A DNA stretch of 64,000 nucleotides, taken from Calliopum simillimum (taxonomy: Eukaryota; Arthropoda; Insecta; Diptera; Lauxaniidae). Under the pieces are notes generated by a model. That model did not search any database. It saw only the letters and a program-made list of their open reading frames with translations, and was not told where the DNA came from. The stretch is taken from NCBI GenBank assembly GCA_951812925.1, contig OX638370.1, positions 106,964,897 to 107,028,896 on the forward strand, given 5' to 3'. Made by a program: the position numbers and the translations under genes. Shown piece by piece: positions 1 through 14,300 of the stretch (within the stretch, counting starts at the first letter, position 1; every line of letters begins with the position of its first letter).

Positions 1-590
1 TGGTGGTCTAAAATTTTTTAATTTCTTCGAATTACGTTCCCACAGCCGCAAAATGTCAATAGGCACATGTAAAATTTGGTCCATTTCAGAAAACATTTGT
101 TGCATCCCGTACCATTTTAAAAACCAAAAAGTGGTCCTGATTATGGAAAAATTTATTGTTTTAAAATTTAAACTCTTAAACTTTTTATATGGATTTTGAG
201 CCGCTTAATTTGAATCTGCAAATTATTTTTCTATAAGCTCAGTAGTTTTGAAGATAGGTATTGTCCATTCAAGGTGAAAAATTATAATACAAAATGGAAT
301 GGTCAATATCTCTAAAATTACAGAACTTATGGAGAAATAAATTGCAGACTCAAATTAAGCGACTTAAAATCCACATAAAGAGTTGAAAATCTTAAATTTT
401 AAAACATAGTGTGCTTATTATAGTAGTGCTTATTTGCATCTAATAGAACATTTTGGTGCCGTGGGAGCGCAATTCCAAGAAAAGTTTTGTTTTTCATAGA
501 AATTTCAACCACATTTGTCACGATATACCTCATATCATTATTGTTTTGAAAATTCCCAAGAAATTTAAATAAATTCAATTTTACCAATAT
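1..590. repeat. Folded-back dispersed repeat, family FB1, copy 1
   Basis: The two halves are imperfect inverted complements. A left block with acgttcccacagcc (about 45-58) matches ggtgccgtgggagcgc near 454-470, and the segment with tggattttgagccgctt near 190 matches its complement near 360-375. A 'tattgtccatt' block flanks the centre. The same blocks recur at 8480-8930, so this is a dispersed family. No protein is encoded. The left end may run past the window edge. Confidence 0.6.
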
Positions 591-599
591 CTATCTAAT

Positions 600-2120
600 G
601 GATGCTAATTAATGACACCATTAATATGACGATTTTGCTTTCATTGATTGGTTAAAAGAGCGCTGTTGTATCTACAAACAGTACTGTTAGTAGTATGCCC
701 TTCGCTGCAACCATAACAAAGAAATGCTCCCAATAAAAACAAAACATCTCGAAGCCCCTAACAGAGATGATTCATAAACATTTCCAGCAAAACACTTGAG
801 ACATTGATAAAATGTCAAAAATTATAAAAACTCAAATGCGAGAGAATGAGAGTGAAGAGAAAAATGACACACCAAACGACCGAACGCATAAAGTATGTGA
901 AATATGCATGATTAAAGTTTACATTGCACAACAACAATATCATAAATACAAAAACAATAAAATGTTAACCAAATTTGGTAAAACAGAACACGTTAACTGA
1001 CATGTAACTGGTTTTTTTTTTTTTTTTTTTTCAAACAAAGAAAAAATTGACATGATTAATAAATTTTTAAAAATATACGCTCGTAAGTGTAAAACTGAAA
1101 TCAAAACCAGTGATGAAAATTGAGTATGCTAGCCAGTTATACTATTGATGAGAAAATTGAGTAGTGTTGAGTAGAAAAGAGTTAATTTTAGTAGTGTGTC
1201 ACCGGCTAGAGTACCGGTGCTATTGTCAAATCTTTATTGGTTGGAATCACTTACTCACTTTACTCACAAGTTACTGAGAAAAATAAATATAAAAAAAAAA
1301 AAAACAAAACTTGATTTCGAAGCAGTGGCGGCTTAAGGCTTAAGGCCGAAGTTTTAATATGTATAAAAAATCTTTCATTAGATTTTGTTTCGTAATTACT
1401 TTTTCTCAGGAAACATTTAGATTTTGGGTGCAGTATTTTGAAATTTAATATGAGGAGTATAAGAGCAAATATAACAATTTCCACATTTTTCATGAACGTG
1501 CCTGATAGTGCCATCTAGTGTCATTTGATGAAAGCTTGTGATCAAACACTATTATGAAAAAAGTGGAGATTGTAACATTAGTACTAATAGATACTATAGT
1601 ATCTATACACCTCTTAATATCTCTTGAAATGAAGTACTACAAAAATGGTGGTATTTTCGTGCTTAAAAACAGGCGCTGGTGCAGAAAAATGCTGACTACT
1701 TCTATTCCTGTAGGCCAATTTAAACAATTTTTTTGTAGAATACTTAGAATTTGATAAAGTTTCAAAATCCGGAAGGCTTACTTCATTATTTTGTATAACA
1801 AGGGTAAACTTTTAAAAAATTCTGAACCCCTCCCCTCCCTCAAAAATCTTGCGTAATTAATGGATTGTGATTATCAAAGATATCCAAAAAAAAAAAAAAA
1901 CATCCAATAAAACAATTTGCCAATATAAAAATGTCCAACATTCATTTTCCATCAAATAATTTAACACAATTTAAAAAAATCGATGATTTTTATTCGGATT
2001 TTTTTTTTTTTTTTTGACATTTTTTTATGGAATATTTTTATTTTTGGATGTTTTTATCTTAGATGTTTTTTTTTTGGACGTTTTTTTTTTTGATGTTTTT
2101 TTTTTGGATATTCCTGAGTG
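600..2120. other. Non-coding AT-rich stretch
   Basis: I see no convincing gene. There are short open frames without recognisable motifs and long A or T runs. At 1324-1331 the octamer CAGTGGCG appears, a common start of hAT-type transposon ends, followed by a short inverted aggcttaaggcc-like motif. It is probably decayed transposon sequence. Confidence 0.4.
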
Positions 2121-2129
2121 TAATCGATG

Positions 2130-2745
2130 GCCCCTGTTCAATTTGTCGTTTCTTTTGTAACGCAGAGAAGAAACCGTGGCAGGCATGGAGAAGTATATAT
2201 ATTCTTGATGAATGTCACCTCCTTAGTCGATATACTAATGTAGCCATTTCCGTCTGTCTGTCGGTTCGTGAAATTAAGCAACATAAATTGATGAAATACA
2301 CTGCCTCTGTCGTAAAAGTTACCTAGTGGAAATGAAAATTAGCGAAATCGATCAACGGACCCAAACAAAAAAAAATAATTAAAACGGTAGGTGCAAGCTC
2401 TGAGCAAAAACAAGGCGTACTCGGGCAAGAAGGCGTGGCGTCTCCCATATAACCAAAAGTTTCAAAATGCTATACGGAAATCATTTTTTGAGATATGTAA
2501 TCCAATCAAATTTCAATCAAACACTAAGGACAGTAAGTTCAAGCTCTGTTCAAAAAGAGGCGAACTGAAACAAGAGGGCGTGACATATCCCAAGCAAGAA
2601 AAATTTTCTTAATTCTGAAGTACAAGCATTTATAAGGTAATCAAACCAATTTGCGCACAGATTCTTGGAAGTTAGTGCAATATTTGAGTAAAAACTAAGT
2701 GAATTCGGTCAAGAGGGCGTGGTCCGTACGAGCAAAGGAAGTTTT
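2130..2745 (+). repeat. Dispersed repeat family A, partial copy
   Basis: It shares a characteristic series of phrases with copies at 33418-34405 and 44452-45237: tttgtaacgcagagaag, then an aagtatatatattcttgat block, a gtctgtctgtc block, and repeated units of 'caaaatgctatac...gagggcgtggc'. It lacks the 'taccctacac' start and the 'gtgtagggta' end of the full copies. It has no coding capacity I can support. Confidence 0.7.
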
Positions 2746-3275
2746 TTTTTTCTAACCAAAGTTAAGAATGCACGTTAGAACGGACAGCAAGCCTAAATGT
2801 GTGAATCGCATAGGCAAGGCGCGTAACTTTTTTGTTTTATAAAAATTCCTCGAATTTTTTTTTTTCATAGAAATGCTATGCAGATTTCAGAGAACAATTC
2901 TGTGTAAAAATTTTGTTTTTATTTATGGGTTGGTATTGCTTTAATTTCTATTTGTTTATTAAAAAGTGCATTATGTATAATTTTTAAAAAAGTTAAAATT
3001 TTTTTAAAAAAATATAAGGCAATAAATGTGGTCGAAAATTCTTCAAAGAACCTTCAAAAAAAGATTGAGTTGAGCAAGTTAGTTTTTATTGTGTCCGTTT
3101 CAAAAAATGTAACTCTGAGCAATTTCTCTTCATTTGTTTTTATGTATAATTCTTAATATACATATTTATTTGAACTTAGTGAAACATCATTGCTTGTGCT
3201 GTGGGGAAAAGAAATAGTCACTATGTAAAAGATAAGGGATTTTACATTTTTTTATCATAACATAAGGCTAAATTA
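2746..3275. other. Non-coding AT-rich stretch
   Basis: I see nothing recognisable here beyond A/T runs. Confidence 0.4.
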
Positions 3276-5020
3276 CACTAGTTTACAGCCAAAATTCCCA
3301 GCGAATGCCGTTACTCATTTTATATGGAAAATGGGCTGCTGATTCCGAAAATCGCATTTTTTTTTTTTATTTCGTGTCGTTTTCGAGATATCGGTCATTT
3401 TCGGTTTTTGGACCAAAAAAAAAAGATAGTTCCATTAAAATACAAATATCTCAAAAACCAATGTTTGTATTTAAACAAATAATATGTCATATTAAAGGTA
3501 ATTAAATTACCTACAAATGATATCCACATCACTTTTTGCATGGTTCGTTAGTTTCGGTGAAATAATTTGATTTCTAAAAAAAAAAAATTTTTTTTTTTCG
3601 AAAAAATTAAGAAAAAATCAAATTCAACTTCAAATTTATACAAGAAGACATAACTTTTTTATAATATTTTTTTTTTTGTATCATAGACTATGTATTTGTG
3701 AAGAAAATAAGATATCATTTAAGAAAATCGATGGAAAAATGCAAAAGTTGTATACAATTCATTGATAAGTTACCGAAATGCGTTTTTCCCTATTTTTCCG
3801 TTTTTTTGTAATAAACTGTTCGAAAATTTGAAACTTTTTGCAAAAGAAATTAGAAAATCCAAAAAATTCTTAAAGAAGGCATTAAAAGGAAATACCCGTG
3901 CCTCGCCGTTTTTCTCTAGCACGTCAGATTTTTTTTTAATCGATTTTTGAAGTTTTTTAATCCACTGTACATGAAAAAACAGAAATAACGCATTCTTGTG
4001 TTAAATCGATGAATTTAACTATATGATCCTTACATCTGAGGTGTACTATGTGTTCAGTAAACTTATGCAGGATACTGCGAGGAATATTTTTGTAGAAAAT
4101 TTCAGCCCTCTAAAACCCTCACATGTGGGTCATTTTGACCCCCACATGAAGGTCATTTTGACCTACATGTGGGGGTTTGAGAGGGTTAAAATTGTCTACA
4201 AAAATATTCCGCGTAGTATCCTGCATAAGTTTGCTGAAGACATGATACACCTCAGATGTAAGGATCATATAGTTAAATTCATCGATTTAACACAAGAATG
4301 CGTTATTTCTGTTTTTTCATGTACAGTGGATTAAAAAACTTCAAAAATCGATTAAAAAAAAATCTGACGTGCTAGAGAAAAACGGCGAGGCACGGGTATT
4401 TCCTTTTAATGCCTTCTTTAAGAATTTTTTGGATTTTCTAATTTCTTTTACAAAAAGATTCAAATTTTCGAACAGTTTATTACAAAAAAACGGAAAAATA
4501 GGGAAAAACGCATTTTGGTAACTTATCAATAAATTGTATACAACTTTTGCATTTTTCCATCGATTTTCTTAAATAGTATTTTATTTGCCTAACAAATTTA
4601 TAGACTATGATATAAAAATACAAAATGATTTTTAAAATTTTTTTTCTTGTAAAAATCTGCAGTTGATTTAGACATTTTTGTAATTTTTTCGGAAAATTAT
4701 ACTCTTTTTTTCAGAAATCAATTTATTTCATCGAAACTAACAAACCAGCCAAAAAGTGACGTGAGTATCATTTGTAGGTAATTTAATTACCTTTAATATG
4801 ACATATTATTTGTTTGAATACAAACATTGGTTCTTGAGATATTTGTATTTAAGTGGAACTATCTTTTTTTTTGGTCCAAAAACCGAAAATAACCGATATC
4901 TCGAAAACGACACGAAATAAAAAAAAAAAATCGATTTTCGGAATCAGCAGCCCATTTTCCATATAAAATGAGTTACGGCATTCGCTGGGAAAAAAAATTT
5001 TAATCATTTGTAAACTAGTG
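3276..5020. mobile_element. Long-inverted-repeat (foldback) element, 1.75 kb
   Basis: The whole segment is one long palindrome. The left arm starts CACTAGTTTACA at 3276 and the right arm ends TGTAAACTAGTG at 5020. The arms, about 0.85 kb each, stay nearly complementary to a short centre near 4120-4190, so open frames occur in mirror pairs (3762-3950 + and 4341-4529 -). The element is flanked by a direct TTA (3273-3275 and 5021-5023), a likely 3-bp target duplication as left by PIF/Harbinger-type transposition. The central loop carries two short ggtcattttgacc-type palindromes next to acatgtggg motifs. No transposase is visible, so it is non-autonomous. Confidence 0.85.
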
Positions 5021-5386
5021 TTATTAGGCCCCAGGCGCACATGCTTACACTCAAATCGCTACTGTTCCAGCGAATAACTTACTGAAATACTTGACAGCAA
5101 CATATATCGTAAAATTGGGAAAAAGGTAGTAGTAATAAAAACACAAAAAGAAAAAAAAAAAAATCTTAAGCAAATAAGCTACTCAACAGCTTTTTTTTTC
5201 TCTGTAAAATACCTTAACAGTTTTGCCTGCCTTAGTGTATTGTTACGGCTCGACGCGGCAGGTTGTGTGTACCTTTAAGATAATTGAATAAAGAAACGAC
5301 TTAGTGCAACTTAGTGATCTTAAACAATAAAACAATTGTTTAAATATAAATAAATAAAAATTAAATAAAACTATATAGTGTCAAGT

Positions 5387-8300
5387 ATGGGCTATGATCT
5401 GATAAAGTCTGTTACCATAATGTTTAAATTCATTTTGATATATCACCTGTTGATCACAGTGCAATCGTATAATTTATCACCAAAACCAAATGTTGTTATT
5501 AAAGATCCACAATTGGCAACAGCATTGGCAAAAGTCGAGTCATCATATTTTGGATTTAGTTTAAGCTTAAGACCGTTGGGGTAAGTCCAATCGAAGGTTA
5601 ATTGAATGAAAATCTTTTTCATATAAGATGCTTAACGTGAAATACTTCATCGATGACTCATTTTCGATTTGCCGTAAAACGGTTGATTTAAATAAATTTA
5701 TTTAATAAATTGAAGTCATAACTTTTTAGCATACGAAATTATATAAATTAAACGAAAAAAAGATGAAGTCATACGTGCCTTGGTATCTTTAATTTTTCTA
5801 CATACGTTATCACTGCAAAAAGACGAAAGTGAAAAGGTTTCTTCATTTCAATAAATGGAGAATATTTCATGCTATTTGTATGAAACTTTGCTTTTGTTAT
5901 CTTTCTTTAGTTTTATTGTTCCTTTTGAGTTTGCTTTTGTTTATTATAAGAAATTCAAATTGAAATTTTTATCTTCTGGCACTAATTTATGGGTATTTGG
6001 AACATTTTGCTTCATAGAACTTGCTACGAAGTAGTGTCTTTGAATTTAATTCCATCTTAAACTGAATTGAATTAATATCCGTTGAGAATCTGAGTTACTT
6101 GAGTTACTTACGTATTTTACATTGTGAATAATATTTTTGAATATGTTGAGTCTACTGATCGGAAATCAGTGATGGGAATCAGTGGACTGAAATCAAGAAA
6201 ATAGTTTTCAAAGTAGCAGACATCGAAATAATCAAAGTTTTGGAATTTAGAAAAAAAAAAACCAGAAACATTAATAAGCCACTTATTTCCTAATAAACAA
6301 AATGTGGCTCTTGTATTGTAATTCTTTCTTTAACATATTTCATGATTTTGTTTGACAAGTAAAACATATAGAATATATTATGATACTCACCAAAATATCC
6401 TTAAAGTGATTAGAGGTCATTCACATATTACGAACAGGGCGTAGAAGTGTTCACAAACTTGTGCCATGTAAAATGGACTAGAGGGATTAACAAGTAGAAG
6501 TAGATAGTAAAACACAAAAAAAATGGAAAATTTTCTTAACCACAATACTGTTGATAAAGAATTTTCTTCAGAGTTGTCCCCGATTTTGATGACCTTTGAT
6601 CTCGACTATCTTTATACGGAAATACGAGACTATAAAAGACATTTTACTAAGTATTTGGAACGCCGATTATTGAATTCATTACTAAAGCATAACAGTGCGA
6701 CATAACTAAGGAGAAGTTAGAAGGCGATGTTCGGCGATTTGTGAGTCATTGCGAAGACTGCAAGGCGGGAGTCAAAAAGTTCGAAAATTTTGTGACTTTA
6801 AATGTTAATCGCCACTGGCTGTAAAAATATCTAGTTATCGCCTGTTTTCACCGCAGATTTATGAAGTGATTAAGCCGTAACTCACCTCATTCATCATATA
6901 AGGCTTGCGCACGATGAAATAAGTGCACACATTATTAATTGTTAGTTGTTCAAATTCAAAAAATTCCAAAATATTTTAATCAAGTTGCATTTGGTAAATA
7001 TGTACAAATCTTCGTGCTACTTTTTTTTTGGTATGGCAGGCAATCTGCAGCTTCGGTAGGCGAAGCAGTTTATTTGTTTCAACTGGGAAGATTATCACCG
7101 AAATACTATATACATCCAGGAGTGCTTGCAAAAACATTTTTTACCATTTTATAGACAGCATGAGGTCTCAATTTTTTTTTTTTTTTTTTGGCCAGATTTG
7201 GCTTCATGCCATTACAGCAAATCTGAAGTTGATTGGTATGAAAAGAACAATGTAGAATTTGTACCTCGATATGAAAATCCTCCTAACTGCCCGGAGCTCA
7301 GACCCATCGAAACATATTGGGCTCTAGTAAAAAGGATTATGAAGAACACAAAACAGGTTGCTGAAAACACCAAACATTTTTCAAGAAAATGGTTAGTGTC
7401 AAGTAAACAAATATCTGAAGATACGATTAAAAGTTTAATGGGGGTTGTTTCAGAAAAAATAAATTTTCTCATAAAAAAACAATAGGTAATGTTTAATATA
7501 TTTGTCATAACAGTAAACATGAATTAGATTTCTGTTAAAAAAAGGTATATTCTTGTCTAGTTTCAAAGTTATTTGAGTTAATTCGTGCACTAATTTCATC
7601 GTCCGCAAGCCTGCCCTAAAATTAAATACCCTATACCGTGTACAATAAATTCTAGGATAAATAATCTTGAATAACACATTTAGTATAGGATTTTGAAGAT
7701 TGCTTTTTATGGGAGCTCCCCACGCCCTCTTGTACAAATTAACCTAGTTTTATTTTCGGAGCTTGCATTTACCATTCTCAGTATCTCAGTGAAATTTGGC
7801 TGCATATTCTCAAATAATGTTTTCAGTATAGTATGTTTTAAGTCAGTGGCGTCAATTGGTATGGGAAGGGGGTTGTGCCCCCCCCAAGAAAAATTTCATA
7901 CATTTTTTATTGATTTCGAAATATGTACATAGTAAATATATGGCTTGCCCCCCCAAGATTTTTCTGAATTGCTCAGAATTGAGACACTGTTTTAAGACCT
8001 TTTTTTTTGTTTTATTGAAGTTTTTCGAAATAAAACACGTTAAAAGAAACAAACTTTGATACAACTTTCGACAAAAATATCGTCACTTCAAAACTACTAG
8101 TCCACGGAAACTATTAAGATTTTTTGAAGAATAAAATATAAATTTGAGGCAGGAGATTTTTACTTTTCGATATCCTTTTATTATCCATTTTATCCATTTT
8201 GATACCAGCAAAATAACCAAATTTAGTGTACTTATCCTTTTTTTGCAGTATGCTTAGGAATACATCATCTTTTCATTCATAAGTCACACATGGAAATTTA

Positions 8301-11300
8301 TATTCCCGCACAATGCTGCTCTTGGCTGTGATCGACAACACAAAGCAGTCGGCAAACATGTTGCAAGCTGCGAGCGTTCGGGCAATCGAGCTACTCGATC
8401 TGCTTGTTTTAGGTTCGATACAATTACGGAATGCCCGAGCAGGTTCGAACAACTCTTTGCACACCCCTAGTGTACGGTATAAAAATTCTCCTATGAACCT
8501 AAAAATTTTTAAATTTTATTTAAATGTTCAACGTTTTCATATGGATTTTGAGCCGATAAAACCGAATTTGCAATTTACTTCTCCGTAAGTTCTGTTGCTT
8601 TGCAGATATTGTCCATTTAAGTTGGAAAATTAAGATTTTTTGAAGTTATTTCTTAATATTTCGCTTTAAATGGACAATATCTCAAAAACTAAAGAGCTTA
8701 CGAAGAAATAAATTGCATATTCGGACTTAGCGGCTTGCAAAATTTAAAATGAAACTTTGAACAATTTAAATAAAAATTTAAAATTTTGCCATTCTTGGAA
8801 GAATTTTTCAGCTTTCAAAATGGTTTCGGTTACATCAAATGTTCTCTGAAATGGACCAAAATTTACATGATGCTTTCTTTTTTTACCCGTGGAACGAAAT
8901 TCCTAGCTAACTTTAATTTTATCCATACAAATCTCATCGAGTCTAGTGAATATATCCTGTGTGTAGGTTATAAATTCATTTACTAAGTTAGCAACTAAAT
9001 CTCATTAACATATTGCGCTATTTTTTATTTATTTCATTTCTTATTAAATATTGAATATAAAATTATCAGGCAATTGGCTACTGGTTTCACTCTGATTTAC
9101 TGAAACGTAATTCCGATGTGGTGTTCAATATCGAATCGCAGACCAGCTCAAAATTATTTCCATTCCGATTCCGATCGAAGTCGGAATTGAGAACATTCCT
9201 GTATATGTTTAAATTAACTTTATTAAAATAGAAATATTTCAATAATATGTTTATAGGTTTGTATGCGTTATAAATGTACATTGTCCATTGCAACAGTCAA
9301 CATTTTTATATTGAAATTAATCGATATCACTTACGTTTTATTCGATTTTCATGATAAGATTACACTTATCTTAAAAGTATATTCTTAAATATGGATGTAT
9401 GTATGCACTATATGGGTAAATAAACAAAAACAATTTTATTTATACAGACGCGGTATTAATATAGGAATTATGTCAACATTCCATGAGTTTAGAAAATTCT
9501 GAGTAACTTTTTGTAGAGTTTTGATGAATAGGGGTATGTGGTGTAAAGTGAGAAATTTTTTTTTCGAAGCTCCATAAAATGAACAAAACTTCTTACTTTT
9601 CCATGTTTCAACTTCCTATAGTAAAGAAAATTAAATAAGCTATATTTTTACCCAAGAAACGAACCGAAAATATAGATTTTCTTTTGAGTACGACGCTTTG
9701 ACCGAGGATGTGCAAAATGGCAAAAATTAAAAATCGTTGGGCAAAGTGAGCAACTTTCAAAAAGTCATTATGTCAAGTCAAATGTTGAAACAAAGTTTTA
9801 ATATCTTTATTGTAAGTCAAAAAAGGTTCAGAGAACACACCCATAAGAGTAAATATGAAAAAAAATAGTTTTGCTGGAAAAAAATACATGAAAAATGTGT
9901 TTGAAAAAATGTGTTTAAAAAAAGGTGAAATTGTAGCTTATTCGTCGTTCTCTGATGAAACATTCAAGTCCGAGTCACAGTTTTTGCAATAAAAGAAAAT
10001 TGTGGTGAGGTTAACGCATTTCAAGTGAAATGGACGTTGACAATCCTTTTTGTTACATTTGATGGTATTGTGACTGGTCATGATTTCGGGCATGAGTTCC
10101 ATGCAAATGGTGCAAAAATCACGATCTTCATCAGAGCTTTCACTTCTTTGTTTTCTTTGCTGGTGGTGCTTTTTTGCTCCTGGCACTCTATTTTTTTGTG
10201 ATTCGCTTTCCTCTTTCTTCCGTTCATTGCCTAAACGTTTCTCAACTGCCTTTTGCAATTCGTTTAGCTTTTCCTAAGTTGTTAAAACGGCGTTTTTCAT
10301 GCTTTCCGACCTCTACTAGATTTCTGTTTTGCTTGGCCAATAATATTGTACGTTAACAAATGGGGACTAGCCATCGTAAAATAACATTTCCCACTTAACC
10401 CCGACACCACATTTTACAAAAAAATGTGAACGTCAGTCTTTTACTCTATGAATTACACGGAATCCTTTTGCGTAATCAAAATTAAGACTACAAAGAATAT
10501 TTTAGTGTATTTACAATCGGTCTATCTCCAAAAACAGTACATATATCGATGTTTAAAAATTTAAAAATGAAATTTCAAAATCACTTAAAAACTTTGAAGG
10601 ATTCCAGAGAGCACAAAACTGCGTCTGCACGCGTTGCGATACCATAAAGATTTGCTTACGGTCATTAGAAGTACATGTCAGAAGCGTATGACCGCTAAAC
10701 TTTGCTAGTTTGCCCGGAAAGGGGAATTTCCCACTTTACCCCACTTCCCATTTTACCCCACTTACCCCTATTATTAAAAAACATTAAGAACTATATTTCC
10801 GGTTTTTTTTTTGATAGCGAGGTGTTTCAATCTCTAACATGATTGTAGAGTTGTTAATAAGAATGAAACAAAAAAAAACCTAAGCCCTTTTTCTAGATAA
10901 TATTAGAATGTCTGGAAACATTAAGTTACCGAAAATTCCAATCAATTCAGTCGATATTTAGAGATCGATCAAATCAGAAAAGTTATTCTTTCAACACGGT
11001 TGTCTTGCTTTGGGAAACTTAGTGCTTCAAAAATCTACGACTATTAACTAGAAAAACAGCTTCAAATTCAGAAAAGTGTACATCCCTTTTGCAATATCAG
11101 CTCCGATTTGACTCTCCGGAATGAAACTTTGTCTCTATCTAATCCCTCAAAAATTCGTTTAAATTATCAGCCAATCTTTAAATTATATCATCATCATTAT
11201 AAAATAAAAATAAATATTGAGGGTATTCCTAAAGACGTGTAGACGCCTCGAAAACTGTCAAAATCAATATAAATTTTGACAGTTTCACGAGTTTACGACG

Positions 11301-14300
11301 TTTTCCAGGCATTTCCACGTTTTAAGCAATACCCTGATTATTAAAATTACAGATTTAATATTTTGACAAATATCTATCTTCAAATGTATAACTAAAATTT
11401 TATTTCTTTTCATTACAGCATTATTGTCGGTGCACCACGTGCCCAATCAACACTTGAATCACAACGCAAAATCAACGAAACCGGCGCCATCTATAAATGT
11501 TCACTGCTGAGCAAAACATGTGCGCCATTCATATTCGATCCAAATGGCGATGTGAATTCCGAAAATAATGAATATACCTACGATTCAGAGAAGAAAGAAA
11601 ATCAATGGTTGGGTGCCGCTATGGATGGTGGTCCAGCCGATACAGATAAACTTGTAGTTTGTGCACCCAGGCTTATTGCAACAGCACCAAACGATTATCT
11701 ACTGCATGGCGTGTGCTATTGGACACCAGATACATTGGGTGATAAACCAGTGAATATTAAACGTATTGCGCCACTCAAACTTAAAACGAATCAAATAAAA
11801 GAGGAAGATGGTCAACGTTTCTATTACTATATGTTGGGTGAACATGGTCTCAGTGCGCATATCACTGATAATAATAAAGAGATTCTAATGGGTGCACCTG
11901 GTATACACACATGGAAGGGTTCAGTAGTGCGTTATTATGAAAAAACATATACTGATGATCCGAACTTAAGTCGACGTGATACTGAAGGTGGTCGTGTATC
12001 GCGACAAATTGAAAATGACGCACCGAAAAAGGAATATGTAAGTGATGTGCCAAATCCAGCCAATTGGGATCAACCGAATGATTCATATTTTGGTTATGCA
12101 GTCGGATCGGGTTATTTTGATAGCACCAATCGGGAAAAGTTGTCATATGTGGCGACAGCTCCACAGGCCAGTGAACAATCAGGAGAGGTAAGATGGAAAT
12201 TTTAGTTGTAATTATAATTAAAGCTTGAAGTCAATATATTTAACACCAAAATACATATAGCCTTATCATGTATGACGAACGAATAAAGTGACTGATTTTC
12301 ACTCATTAATATCAACTTATTAAAACTTTTTATTAAGAACTTACTATGACCTAAGCGTTCAGTTTAGTCCAAAGAATAAAGTTTGTAAGCATAAACTTCA
12401 AATCATGTTTTAACTTGGAGGATATAAGCAGTTGAAAATCAGTAAAACGATTCGTTCGTCATACATGATAAGGCTAATAATTTTAAGCGAATTTTTCTAA
12501 AAAATGTATTTGCATTTTTTACAGGCCTATGTTTTCGATATTACATCCGAGACCATCAAAAAGTATTTCGTTTTTCGTGGCTCTCAGTTTGGTGAATACT
12601 TTGGTTATTCCATTTTGGCTGAAGATGTCAATGGCGATGGCCTTACAGATGTTATCGTCTCGGCACCGCAACACACTATCAGCGGCTCATATGACGATGG
12701 TGCTATCTATGTGTTTATCAATCAGGGCAGGGTATGTTTGCTGAAAAAATTTCCTTTTCAATAAGAACGTATGTACTTATAAATTAATCATTGTCAATAC
12801 ACAGTTCAATTTCGAAAGAAAATTACTCATATCGCCAATCCATGGAAAGGCTCGTTTTGGCACAACGCTGACTAAGTTGGGTGATATTAATCACGATGGT
12901 TACAAGGGTGAGTGCATATTGAAGATAAAGTAAAGCATTTTAAATTCATACTTGTATGTTCTTTACATATAGATATCGCCGTTGGTGCACCTTTTGCGCA
13001 TGGTAATGGTGCTGTCTTCATCTACCTCGGTGGTGAGAAAGGTTTACGCGATCAACACAGTCAAATTTTAGAATCACCAAAGGAACCTAATGTGTCGCCA
13101 TATGGTCAACACATGTTTGGCCATGGTTTATCCAAAGGTTCCGACATCGATGCAAATGGTTTTAATGATCTCGCCATTGGTGCTCCCAATGCTGAGGCTG
13201 TTTATGTCTATCGTGCCTATCCTGTGGTAAAAATTCTTGCAACAATCAATTCATTAAGTCGTGAAATCAAACCAGAACAAAATAAATTTCAAGTGCGTGT
13301 TTGCTATATGATCTCAACAACCTCGCCGAAAATACAGAAACAAGACTTAACTTTGCGAATTGTGGTGGATCCCGCGGTTAAACGTGTACGCTTGCTACAG
13401 ACCCAAACGAATGAGATGACTTTCAACGTCACAGCGGGTACACAAAATACATGTTCTTTAATGGATTGTGATGTACGCTTTAGTACGGAAGATATCTTTA
13501 AACCCATTGAGCTCGAGATGTATTACAATATTAGCAAGGGTGTTCCGCAAAATTCAAGTGGTAAGTTATAAAGTTCTTATGCTCTGTAGAGTAGTAATGC
13601 TAATGCTGAACGTTTTATAATTCATTATAGAATTCTGCGATGACTGTGCCGCTGTTGATCCCGCAGAGCCCAAAGTCTATACTGAGCGCATTATCTTTAG
13701 CACTGGCTGCGCCTCTGATATTTGTGTTGCTGATATGCAAGTCCAGAGTTCAGGCGTGAAGTAAGTTAAACAAAACAAGCCTATTCTAGAATCCGTGCCG
13801 GTAAAATTACTTTTTGTTTCGAAAGTTTTTTGATGAAAACGATAAAAAGTATTTTGATCTTTTTTGTTGGAATCCTTACGCTCTAAAAATAATCACAGTT
13901 GGAAACTAAAAAGTAACCATGTTGAAGATTTTCGATACGAACGAGTTTTTTGACCGTTTTGCGGTTTTTTAAAAATATTTGCTGAAAAGTAATGTTTTTA
14001 TACACACAAATCCATATTATTCGTAGAGCATAAAATTCGCCACAAACGAAACGTTTTCATCAAAAAGCTTTTGAAACGAAAATTGTAATTGAAATCGCAC
14101 GGATTCCGGAATAGACCTATGTGTCTTCAAAAATTATTTCTCAACTCTGAAATGTTTATTCTTAGTCACGAGTATATAATCGGAAGTGGGCGCACACTTC
14201 CGGTTACCTATGAAGTCAGCAATCAGGGTGAAACCGCCTATCTACCTCAAATAAATATAACTTCTTCGAATCGTATGCCTTTTGCGCGTATACCCCCGAC

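Larger units (their letters stand above)
5581..11418 (+). other. Integrin intron 1 (5.8 kb), filled with transposon remnants
   Basis: The donor GTAAGT follows 5580 and the acceptor TTACAG ends at 11418. The intron splits a glycine codon (phase 2) between the signal-peptide exon and the first propeller exon. It contains a deleted DD37E element (6901-7612), a fragment of repeat family A (7688-7830), a folded-back repeat (8480-8930), a pogo-like element (9531-10768) and a small hairpin (11220-11336). A short fragment near 6413-6435 resembles the terminal repeat of the element at 50606-50880. I see no other gene. Confidence 0.85.

Noticed and set aside
812..1000. Small gene at 812-1000
   Set aside because: The frame has a CEIC motif by chance but no homology I recognise and no second cysteine pair.
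11862..12164. Minus-strand open frame across integrin exon 2
   Set aside because: It is a shadow of the propeller exon; it has no motif and the plus-strand frame is clearly coding.
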